Shown here piece after piece: positions 18,301 through 26,033 of a DNA stretch of 64,000 nt. The notes below the pieces were generated by a model. The model was given only the letters and a program-made list of their open reading frames with translations. It made no database searches and was not told the DNA's origin. A program made the translations under genes and the position numbers. Origin of the DNA: Winogradskyella sp046545555 (GTDB taxonomy: Bacteria; Bacteroidota; Bacteroidia; Flavobacteriales; Flavobacteriaceae); the NCBI RefSeq assembly GCF_046545555.1, contig NZ_JBHZTH010000004.1:224565-288564 (forward strand). Direction: 5' to 3'. Position 1 is the first letter of the stretch, and the number at the start of each line of letters is the position of its first letter.

Positions 18301-19338
18301 TTATTTTATGTATTCTATCGTTGTATGTACCTCATGCTTACTATCAAAAAAGCCTTGATCTTCCATCCATTTATCACTATATACTTTACTCATATAACGC
18401 GATCCATGATCTGGAAATACAACAACTATTTTATCAGAAATATTAAACTCGCCTTCTTCAACTAATTGTTTTATAGCTTGCATAGCTGCACCACTGGTAT
18501 AACCGACAAAAAGACCTTCTGTATTAGAAATTTCTCTAGCAGTATGTGCACTTTCTTCGTCAGTAACTTTTATAAATTTATCAATTAAATCGAAATCTGT
18601 AGCAGTTGGAATTAAGTTTTTACCTAACCCTTCTATTCTATATGGATAAATCTCTTTATCGTCAAACTCTCGAGTTTCATGATATTTCTTTAACACTGAC
18701 CCATAAGCATCAACACCAATAACTTTTACATTTGGGTTTTGCTCTTTCAAATATTTAGCAATACCAGAAATTGTCCCTCCTGTTCCGCTGCAAGCTATTA
18801 AGTGCGTTATCTCACCGTTAGTTTGGTTCCAAATTTCTGGGCCAGTTGTGTTATAGTGTGCGTCGAGATTTAACTGATTAAAATACTGATTTATATAGAT
18901 AGAACCTTTATTCTCTTCGTGCAAACGTTTTGCAACTTGATAATACGAACGTGGATCGTCAGCCTTTACATGAGCAGGGCATACATAAACCTTAGCACCC
19001 ATAGATTTTAACATATCTATTTTGTCTGCTGAAGATTTAGAGCTTACCGCAAGAATACACTCGTAACCTTTAATAATACTTACCATAGCAATACTAAAAC
19101 CTGTATTACCAGATGTGGTTTCTATGATAGTGTCGCCTGGTGTTAATATCCCTTGGCGTTCAGCTTCTTCGATTATATGTAACGCTATTCTATCTTTAGA
19201 AGAATGACCTGGATTAAATGCTTCTACTTTAGCATAAAAATCACCATCAAAGTCAGCAGTCATTCTGTTTAATTTGATAAGTGGAGTACTGCCTATAAGT
19301 TGAATTACATTATCAAATACATTTTTGTTTTTGTCCAT
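18301..19338 (-). CDS. PLP-dependent cysteine synthase family enzyme, candidate cysteate synthase
   Basis: This 345-residue fold-type II PLP enzyme has the PLP lysine in NPGHSSKDR (about 42-50), the phosphate/substrate loop ETTSGNTGFS (about 88-97) and the glycine-rich SGTGGTISG (about 184-192). Ordinary CysK/CBS proteins usually have N-x-[GS]-x-S-V-K at the lysine site; here it is GHSSK, so the substrate may differ. Its position before the serine-palmitoyltransferase-like gene suggests it makes L-cysteate for sulfonolipids. Cysteine or cystathionine synthesis is the alternative. A -7 box lies at 19390-19397. Confidence 0.75.
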   Translation of the reverse strand: MDKNKNVFDNVIQLIGSTPLIKLNRMTADFDGDFYAKVEAFNPGHSSKDRIALHIIEEAERQGILTPGDTIIETTSGNTGFSIAMVSIIKGYECILAVSSKSSADKIDMLKSMGAKVYVCPAHVKADDPRSYYQVAKRLHEENKGSIYINQYFNQLNLDAHYNTTGPEIWNQTNGEITHLIACSGTGGTISGIAKYLKEQNPNVKVIGVDAYGSVLKKYHETREFDDKEIYPYRIEGLGKNLIPTATDFDLIDKFIKVTDEESAHTAREISNTEGLFVGYTSGAAMQAIKQLVEEGEFNISDKIVVVFPDHGSRYMSKVYSDKWMEDQGFFDSKHEVHTTIEYIK

Positions 19339-19389
19339 AAATGCTATTTATCGGTATAAAATTTAAAAAAATTACAACCCAAAACCTCG

Positions 19390-19397
19390 CAAAACTA
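19390..19397 (-). promoter_or_regulatory. -7 element before the cysteine synthase family gene
   Basis: Minus-strand TAGTTTTG matches TAnnTTTG; the leader to the ATG at 19338 would be about 45 nt. Confidence 0.45.
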
Positions 19398-19412
19398 ATA
19401 CTTTTTTTCGAA

Positions 19413-21476
19413 TTAAATTGAAATACCTTCTAAATCTAATAGAAAAGCAAATTCTTCTGCATCTTCTTTTAAACTTTCAAATCTCCCAGAAGCGCCTCCG
19501 TGACCTGCATCCATGTTAGTTTTTAGATACAATTTATTAGTGTCTGTTTTCATCTCCCTTAATTTAGCAACCCATTTCGCAGGTTCCCAATATTGCACCT
19601 GAGAATCATGAAAACCAGCAGTAACTAACATATTAGGATAATCCTTACTTTGTACGTTATCATATGGAGAATATGACTTTATATACTTATAATAAAGTAT
19701 ATCATTAGGATTTCCCCATTCGTCATATTCACCTGTCGTAAGAGGAATTGAATCGTCTAACATAGTCGTAATAACATCCACAAATGGAACAGCTGCAATA
19801 ATACCATTATATAATTCTGGTGCCATATTAATAATCGCGCCCATAAGTAATCCTCCTGCACTTCCGCCCATTGCATATAAATGTTGAGAGGATGTATAAC
19901 GCTCTTTTATTAAATGAATAGAACACGCTACAAAATCTAAAAAGGTATTCTTCTTATTTAATAATTTACCATCCTCATACCATTGACGTCCTAGATATTC
20001 ACCTCCTCTTACATGAGTAATTACATATATAAAACCTCTATCTAAAAGACTAAGTCTTATTGATGAAAAGTAAGGGTCTACTGTAGATCCGTAACTACCG
20101 TAAGCATATTGTAATAAAGGGTTAGATCCATCTTTTTTAATACCTTTTCTATAGACAATTGACATTGGTATCCTAGTACCATCATCTGCCGTTGCCCAAA
20201 TTCGCTCAGATATGTAGTTGTTTTTATCAAAATTACCGCCTAAAACCTCTTGCTCTTTTAATATATTTTTAGTTTTAGTACGCATATTAAATTCTATCAC
20301 AGATGAAGGTGTTGTAATGGCATTGTATCCATAACGCAAAACTTCTGTATCAAACTCTACATTTGTGCTTGTGTATGTTGTATATGTTTCATTATCAAAT
20401 GGCAAATAATAGTCAGAACTTCCATCCCATCGTTTTATTCTTATTTGATTTAGGCCATTGCTTCTTTCGCTTATTACTAAATACTCTTTAAATATATCAA
20501 TACCTTCCAGCAAAACATCTTTACGATGAGCAATTACTTCTCTCCAACTTTCGGACTTAGTGTCATTTTCCGGAGTCTGCATTAATTTAAAATTAGTGGC
20601 TTTATCCTTATTTGTAAGAATGTAAAAATAATTATCGTAATGCGAAATACTATATTCTAACCCTCTAATTCTGGGTTGAAATATTCTAAATCTTCCTTCG
20701 GGATTATTTGCATCGAGAATATGATACTCATTTGTTAATGTACTATAACAAGCAATTATAATATACTTTTTAGATTTACTTTTATATACAGCTACGCCGA
20801 ACGTATCATCACCTTCTTGAAAAACAAGCTCATCTTTACTTTGATCGCCCAAGCGATGTTTATAAATTTGAAAAGCTCTTAAAGTAACTTCATCTTTCTT
20901 AGTATAAAATAGAGTTTGATTATCATTTGCCCAACTGGAAGAGCCTGTGGTGTTTAATACTCTGTCTGATTTAACCTCATGAGTTTTTAAATCCTTTATA
21001 TAAATCGTATAATTACGTCTACCTGTAGTATCAATACCATAGGAAACTAAATTATTATCTGGGCTAATACTGATTCCTGCTAATTTAAAATAACTATGGC
21101 CCTTTGCCATTTTATTACAATCAAATAACAATTCCTCCGGATTTTCTAAAGTATCTTTTCTGCGCGTATATATGGGGTAGTCTTTTCCTTTTTCAAACTT
21201 AGAAATATACCAGTAACCATTATACTTATAAGGAACTGAAGCATCGTCTTCCTTAATTCTCGATTTCATTTCTTCAAACAATTCCTTCTGAAAAATCTTT
21301 GTATGAGCCATTTGCTCATTACAATAGTCATTCTCTGCATTAAGATAATTTATAACTTCAGGATGTTCCCTATCCTTCATCCAAAAGTAATTATCTACGC
21401 GCAAATCTTCATGAGCCTTAAGTTCCTGCGGAATTTTCTTAGCAATCGGTGGTTTTAATTCAGAATTTTTTATCAT
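19413..21476 (-). CDS. ptrB: Oligopeptidase B (S9 family serine peptidase)
   Basis: The 687-residue protein has an N-terminal seven-bladed propeller region (about 80-410) and a C-terminal alpha/beta-hydrolase domain. The catalytic triad reads Ser539 in GGSAGG, Asp624 in GFHDSQV and His659 in DAGHGG, close to the E. coli numbering. It cleaves short peptides after basic residues. No signal peptide is seen, so it is cytoplasmic. It is transcribed alone and divergent from ybaB. Confidence 0.92.
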   Translation of the reverse strand: MIKNSELKPPIAKKIPQELKAHEDLRVDNYFWMKDREHPEVINYLNAENDYCNEQMAHTKIFQKELFEEMKSRIKEDDASVPYKYNGYWYISKFEKGKDYPIYTRRKDTLENPEELLFDCNKMAKGHSYFKLAGISISPDNNLVSYGIDTTGRRNYTIYIKDLKTHEVKSDRVLNTTGSSSWANDNQTLFYTKKDEVTLRAFQIYKHRLGDQSKDELVFQEGDDTFGVAVYKSKSKKYIIIACYSTLTNEYHILDANNPEGRFRIFQPRIRGLEYSISHYDNYFYILTNKDKATNFKLMQTPENDTKSESWREVIAHRKDVLLEGIDIFKEYLVISERSNGLNQIRIKRWDGSSDYYLPFDNETYTTYTSTNVEFDTEVLRYGYNAITTPSSVIEFNMRTKTKNILKEQEVLGGNFDKNNYISERIWATADDGTRIPMSIVYRKGIKKDGSNPLLQYAYGSYGSTVDPYFSSIRLSLLDRGFIYVITHVRGGEYLGRQWYEDGKLLNKKNTFLDFVACSIHLIKERYTSSQHLYAMGGSAGGLLMGAIINMAPELYNGIIAAVPFVDVITTMLDDSIPLTTGEYDEWGNPNDILYYKYIKSYSPYDNVQSKDYPNMLVTAGFHDSQVQYWEPAKWVAKLREMKTDTNKLYLKTNMDAGHGGASGRFESLKEDAEEFAFLLDLEGISI

Positions 21477-21517
21477 TTGTTTAAGAAAAAATTAATCTAA
21501 AAAGAAGGGCAATTTAG

Positions 21518-21525
21518 TAATTTTG
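21518..21525 (+). promoter_or_regulatory. -7 element of ybaB
   Basis: TAATTTTG matches TAnnTTTG. Its TTG (21523) is in frame with ybaB but lies within the promoter, so the ATG at 21553 is used. Confidence 0.55.
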
Positions 21526-21552
21526 TTGCGTATTAATTTTAAAAACATAATT

Positions 21553-21873
21553 ATGTTTGGAGATATGATGGGTATGATGAGCAAATTAAAAGAAGCTCAA
21601 AAGAAAGTAGAAGCGACAAAAGAACGCTTGCATACAGTTTTGATTGATGAAACCAGTAACGATGAAAAGTTAAAAGTTACAATAACCGCTAACAGAACTA
21701 TAAAAACAATAGATATTAATGATGAATTGTTATCAGACAAAGAGATGTTAGAGGATTATCTCATATTAACAATTAACAAGGCAATTGAAAAAGCAACACA
21801 GATTAATGAGTCAGAAATTGCTGCAGTTGCTAAGGAGGGTATACCTAATATTCCTGGTATGGATTTAACCTAG
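21553..21873 (+). CDS. ybaB: YbaB/EbfC family nucleoid-associated protein
   Basis: This 106-residue protein starts with the family pattern MFGDMMGMMSKLKEAQKK, a Met-rich helix, then a central beta-sheet (KVTITANRTIKTIDIND) and a C-terminal helix with the GIPNIPGMD tail. YbaB dimers bind DNA and are often found with recR/dnaX; here dnaX is 33 kb away. Single-gene unit between ptrB and a lipoprotein gene. Confidence 0.9.
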   Translation: MFGDMMGMMSKLKEAQKKVEATKERLHTVLIDETSNDEKLKVTITANRTIKTIDINDELLSDKEMLEDYLILTINKAIEKATQINESEIAAVAKEGIPNIPGMDLT

Positions 21874-22060
21874 CTACTACAACGTTTTCGTGATTTAAAT
21901 TAGGGTCTTAAGTACAATTTAATAGAGCACTTTTCTTTAAGTTTTTTAGTTGAAAACATCCCACAAATGCACAAAATAACGACAAAACGTTATTCATAGA
22001 ATCTATATCTAATAGTTTGGTATTTCATCTAAAAATAAAACTCAATAAAATGTTAAAATA

Positions 22061-22068
22061 TATATTTG
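22061..22068 (+). promoter_or_regulatory. -7 element of the thioester-like lipoprotein gene
   Basis: TATATTTG matches TAnnTTTG, leaving a leader of about 30 nt before the ATG at 22104. Confidence 0.55.
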
Positions 22069-22103
22069 TGACGTTATTAATGCTATTAACCTAATTTTTA
22101 ATT

Positions 22104-23273
22104 ATGAAACAATTATTTAAATTATGCACGCTTGCAATACTTGTTGTATTTGCATCTTGCGAAAAAAATGAATCTACTGAGGATCTTACTCAGGAAACTC
22201 AACAAGCTCAACTAAACTTTAAAGCTGATGGAAGTGTTATCGGTGATGGAGAAGAAGATTTAGAGCTTATGTTTAATGAAGATAGCGAAAAATTAGCTAC
22301 ACCTTCATTTATGGCTGGTACAATGTTTAATTCTGTAGCGGAATGCACAGCAGACTTATTAGACACAGGACTTGACGCAACAGTAAACATTGAAGTAGTT
22401 GCTAAGCCTGGAACAAATGGATACTTTGATGTATCTCTAGATGGTGGTGATGTTGTACAAGCTTATTGTTCAGATAGATTACCAAGTCTTGGTGCTGATG
22501 ATGACTTTTTAGATTTCACGCCAGTATCTAGTTATGACACTGCTATTTTAGAAGGTGGTCTTTACGAAGATGTATATACTAATCCGCAAAATTTTGACAA
22601 AGTAAATTGGATTATCAATAATATCGATATTAGTGAAAGTTCAGAATACACATACGGACATGTTCAGTATGCTATTTGGAGATTAATTGAAGGTCCTTAT
22701 GATAACGACTTTACTGTTTTCTTAACACCTAATCCAGGTGAATGGAACGATTCTGTTGATAACGCTTTAGGTGATGCTATTTATCTTGATGCAGTTGCAA
22801 ATGGTGAAGGTTACACACCTGGTTGTGGAGAGAAATTAGGAGTACTTCTTATTCCTGAAGATCCTGCTAACGTTCAAGCCTTATTAATTGCTAAAGAAAT
22901 ACCAACTCCAGAAGTTGAGTGTCAAGATTGTTTAGGTAAAGTAACTGATTTATCATTACAATGGAATTGGCCAAATGACTACAGAGTAAGAGTTTACCAA
23001 CGTTATGAGAATACATGTTGGGCTGTAAAAGTATTTGATGATGTTGTAGGTCTTAACGATGAAATCGCTATTAATGGTGCAAACCAAAATGGTACAATCG
23101 GTAAGTGGGCTTATGTATTTGTTGGTAACTGCTACTATACAAAGTTTAGAACTGATTGTAACCTAAATATAGGACCTGGTTACAAGCGTGGTGTATTAGA
23201 AGTAATCGGGGGAACAAGTTCTCTTGGTGGAGAATTATGTGAATACGAAGTACCATACCACTACTGCTGGTAA
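22104..23273 (+). CDS. Surface lipoprotein with a thioester-domain-like region and a DUF7467-like C-terminus
   Basis: The 389-residue protein has a lipoprotein signal (VVFASC, Cys19) followed by an acidic linker. The middle domain (about 75-265) has YC at 121-122 and VQYAIW at 187-192. These resemble the paired YC and TQxA-I-W motifs of Gram-positive thioester domains, where the Cys and Gln form a reactive internal thioester. Here they would be Cys122 and Gln188. The C-terminal domain (about 270-389) is beta-rich with ECQDC, TIGKWAYVFV and IGPGYKRG, like a DUF7467-type domain. A covalent surface adhesin is inferred; it is not proven. Confidence 0.7.
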   Translation: MKQLFKLCTLAILVVFASCEKNESTEDLTQETQQAQLNFKADGSVIGDGEEDLELMFNEDSEKLATPSFMAGTMFNSVAECTADLLDTGLDATVNIEVVAKPGTNGYFDVSLDGGDVVQAYCSDRLPSLGADDDFLDFTPVSSYDTAILEGGLYEDVYTNPQNFDKVNWIINNIDISESSEYTYGHVQYAIWRLIEGPYDNDFTVFLTPNPGEWNDSVDNALGDAIYLDAVANGEGYTPGCGEKLGVLLIPEDPANVQALLIAKEIPTPEVECQDCLGKVTDLSLQWNWPNDYRVRVYQRYENTCWAVKVFDDVVGLNDEIAINGANQNGTIGKWAYVFVGNCYYTKFRTDCNLNIGPGYKRGVLEVIGGTSSLGGELCEYEVPYHYCW

Positions 23274-23325
23274 AATTTAAGAATCCCCTAACACTAATAA
23301 ATATTTAAGTGTTAATAATTTATCT

Positions 23326-23357
23326 AAAGGAGATTGCTGTAAAGCAGTCTCCTTTTT
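23326..23357 (+). terminator. Rho-independent terminator
   Basis: AAAGGAGATTGCT pairs with AGCAGTCTCCTTT (one mismatch) and runs into TTTTT, 53 nt after the lipoprotein stop. Confidence 0.8.
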
Positions 23358-23723
23358 GATTTGCATAATATTAGAGAAATATATTGTTAAGTTTTAATAA
23401 CTTTTCAAAAAACATACTAGAACAAAACGCAATCCATTGTAAGTAGATATTTAGTTTTATTCAGGTGCCTAAGGATATTTAAATGAAATTTTATTTTTTA
23501 ATAAAATGAGCATTATACTTAATTTATGATTTTGATTGACACATAATCATAGACAGTTGTTTGGAAATAGTTTTTTTAATAAAAAGTGACTTGAACTCAA
23601 TACTAAGGATAAGTAAGAAAGTAATAATATTACTTTTGTTAGATAAAATCAATTTCTTTAAAATTTAATTAATTAAAAGAAATTCTTATGTTGAGATAAT
23701 GAAAAATAAAGTGAAGTATTAAT
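23358..23723. other. AT-rich intergenic stretch with no clear feature
   Basis: This lies between the lipoprotein terminator and the end of the convergent ATP-grasp gene. I see no ORF with protein-like composition, tRNA or hairpin. TACTTTTG at 23631 matches the -7 pattern but has no gene behind it. Confidence 0.4.
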
Positions 23724-24872
23724 TTAATTCTGCCGTTTCTTAGTTTTTTTTACTACTACATTTTTAGTCCTCCAGACAAATCTACATAAATCAGGTATAG
23801 GGTCTTTAATTACAAATACAAGAGACGTATTGTTTTTTAAATAACTATAATTAAATATCATTGAGGGATTCTTAAAAACCTCTCTTACTAAGCCTTTGAG
23901 ATTAAGGTAAGGAATTGTCTTATATTCCTTAGTGTAAATTTTTCTACTTAAAGTAAGTAAACAATGTAAATATGGGAAATTGACATTTGCTATTGCAGAA
24001 GCATCAATATTTATCCAATATCTAGTGTTAACTTCAATTATTTTAAATTCTTTAGAATTTTCATCATACCTACAATCTATATTTGCAACACCAGTCCAAT
24101 CTAAACTCACCATTAATTTTTTAATTAACTCCAATAATTCAGGTTGTTTAGTAAAACAAAAACTTGTTTGAGGTTCCAAATCGGTATTGTGAGTACTTTT
24201 TACACATTGAATAGTATGCGCAATAACTTCACCATTATCGCAAATAACGTTACAACATATATCATAACCTTTTATATAATTTTGATAAATAGAATTACAA
24301 TTATATTTAACATATTTACAGTACGTTTTTACATCTTCATTAGAATTAAGAATTTGTATTCCATTTCCTCCACTAAATCCAATTACAGGTTTTGCAATTA
24401 CTGGAAAATTTAATTCTTTTAGACTTTCATATGCACCTGCTTTAGTAATAATGCTTTTTGGTGTTGGAAGTTTGTGTTTAATTAGATGTAAATATAAACT
24501 GTCTTTGTGCCTCGCAATATTATAATTACTCAATTTGGGTGAAACACAAAGCTTATTTTTATCTTTTACTAAATTTTTATTTCTAATTAGTGTTTCAATA
24601 CCTCTATCGAAAACTGGCATAATAATATCGATATTATGGTGCTCTACTTGATTATTTATTTCACTAACCCATTCTTCATCATTTGTCTTTTTGTAGTAAG
24701 ATATATGATTTACATGTCTAGAATATTTTAAGTAGTTCTGTTTAACAGAGGACATTAAAAATATAGTGATATCCTTTTCTATAGATAAACAACGCACAAC
24801 CTGTAATGTTAAAGGTTTATGATCTTCGCTATCTGGTATTAAAATAGAAATGCTCGACGGAGGGATATCCAT
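23724..24872 (-). CDS. Orphan ATP-grasp ligase
   Basis: The 382-residue protein has a pre-ATP-grasp Rossmann part (about 1-115) and an ATP-grasp core. FPVIAKPVIGFSGGNGI (about 155-171) is the ATP-binding lysine and glycine loop, and FKIIEVNTRYW (about 273-283) is the metal-binding strand, with the usual acidic-Asn pair intact. Members ligate a carboxylate to an amine or thiol using ATP. The C-terminal 90 residues are basic and unlike standard family members. No carrier protein, peptidase or partner gene sits next to it, so the substrate is unknown. Confidence 0.75.
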   Translation of the reverse strand: MDIPPSSISILIPDSEDHKPLTLQVVRCLSIEKDITIFLMSSVKQNYLKYSRHVNHISYYKKTNDEEWVSEINNQVEHHNIDIIMPVFDRGIETLIRNKNLVKDKNKLCVSPKLSNYNIARHKDSLYLHLIKHKLPTPKSIITKAGAYESLKELNFPVIAKPVIGFSGGNGIQILNSNEDVKTYCKYVKYNCNSIYQNYIKGYDICCNVICDNGEVIAHTIQCVKSTHNTDLEPQTSFCFTKQPELLELIKKLMVSLDWTGVANIDCRYDENSKEFKIIEVNTRYWINIDASAIANVNFPYLHCLLTLSRKIYTKEYKTIPYLNLKGLVREVFKNPSMIFNYSYLKNNTSLVFVIKDPIPDLCRFVWRTKNVVVKKTKKRQN

Positions 24873-24967
24873 TTACTTAACTTTAATTAAGGGTTTTTGC
24901 GAAAATATAAGAATAGTTTATAATGGCTAAATATTATCGTTGATGTGACACGGATTCACTGTAAATG

Positions 24968-25987
24968 TCATAGTGATTTTAGTTCTAATAGTAGTTTTTT
25001 ATGCATCTCAACAGTATAATCTAAATGTGTCACTATTCTTAATTTATTACTACCCATTCCAATAATATAAATACCCTTTTTTTCTAGTTTTTTTAGGAAC
25101 TGAGTTTCGTCAACATTATCATTAAGTTCAAAAATTAAAATATTAGTTTCAATAGGCTCTACCTTTTTTATATATTTTAAAGTAGATAATATTTCACCAA
25201 TCTCTTTCGCTTTTATATGATCATCCGATAAACGCTCAAAATGATGGTCTAAAGCATACAAACCTGCAGCAGCGGCAAAACCAACTTGTCGCATTCCACC
25301 GCCTAATATTTTACGAACTCTTATCGCTCCTTTCATAATACTACTATTTCCGATAAGAACAGATCCCATAGGACAACCTAGACCCTTACTTAAACAAACA
25401 GAAATAGTGTCAAATAAGTCCCCATATTGTTCAGGACTTTCACCTTTAGCTATTAATGCATTCCATAGGCGTGCACCATCTAAGTGATAACCTAAATTGT
25501 TGTTAGTGGCGACTTGTCTTATTTTTCTCAATTCTTCATATTCCCAACACGCTCCGCCACCTTTATTGGTTGTGTTTTCTATAGCAATTAAAGAAGTTAG
25601 TGGACTGTGATAAAAATCAGGTGGATTTATTGAAGATTCGGCTTGTTCAGCAGTAAACATTCCACGATGACCATCGATGAGTTTACAGGAAATCCCACTA
25701 TTAAAAGATGCTCCACCACCTTCGTAGTTATAGATATGCGCATATTTATCGCAAATCACTTGTTCACCGGGATTAGTATGCAATTTTAAAGCTGCTTGGT
25801 TTGCCATACTTCCTGTTGGGAAGAATAAAGCTTCATCCTTTCCAAACATTTTTGCTAATCGCTTTTCTAAAGCATTAACTGACGGATCTTCTTTATACAC
25901 ATCATCTCCTATTTCTGCCGTTAGCATGGCGTCAAGCATTTCTTTTGTTGGCTTGGTAACTGTATCGCTTCTTAAGTCTATAATCAT
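24968..25987 (-). CDS. ltaE: Low-specificity L-threonine aldolase
   Basis: This 339-residue PLP enzyme splits threonine into glycine and acetaldehyde. Typical elements are DLRSDTVTKPT at the N-terminus, FPTGSMANQAA (about 61-71), HLDGARLWNA (about 168-177) and the PLP lysine in SVCLSKGLGCPMGS. The start is the ATG at 25987. It is preceded at 8 nt by a perfect GGAGG, rare in this window, and the TTG at 26002 overlaps that site. It follows the metalloprotease gene on the same strand. Confidence 0.9.
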   Translation of the reverse strand: MIIDLRSDTVTKPTKEMLDAMLTAEIGDDVYKEDPSVNALEKRLAKMFGKDEALFFPTGSMANQAALKLHTNPGEQVICDKYAHIYNYEGGGASFNSGISCKLIDGHRGMFTAEQAESSINPPDFYHSPLTSLIAIENTTNKGGGACWEYEELRKIRQVATNNNLGYHLDGARLWNALIAKGESPEQYGDLFDTISVCLSKGLGCPMGSVLIGNSSIMKGAIRVRKILGGGMRQVGFAAAAGLYALDHHFERLSDDHIKAKEIGEILSTLKYIKKVEPIETNILIFELNDNVDETQFLKKLEKKGIYIIGMGSNKLRIVTHLDYTVEMHKKLLLELKSL

Positions 25988-25995
25988 ATCAATTT

Positions 25996-26000
25996 CCTCC
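25996..26000 (-). promoter_or_regulatory. Strong Shine-Dalgarno of the threonine aldolase gene
   Basis: Minus-strand GGAGG sits 8 nt before the ATG at 25987. It fixes the start and is the only such site I found in the window. Confidence 0.6.
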
Positions 26001-26033
26001 AAAGGCAGGAATCTTTTTAGTTATTATTTTATT

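Noticed and set aside
23631..23638. TACTTTTG as a promoter in the gap after the lipoprotein
   Set aside because: No gene or structured RNA follows on that strand, and the nearest TTG is 37 nt away.
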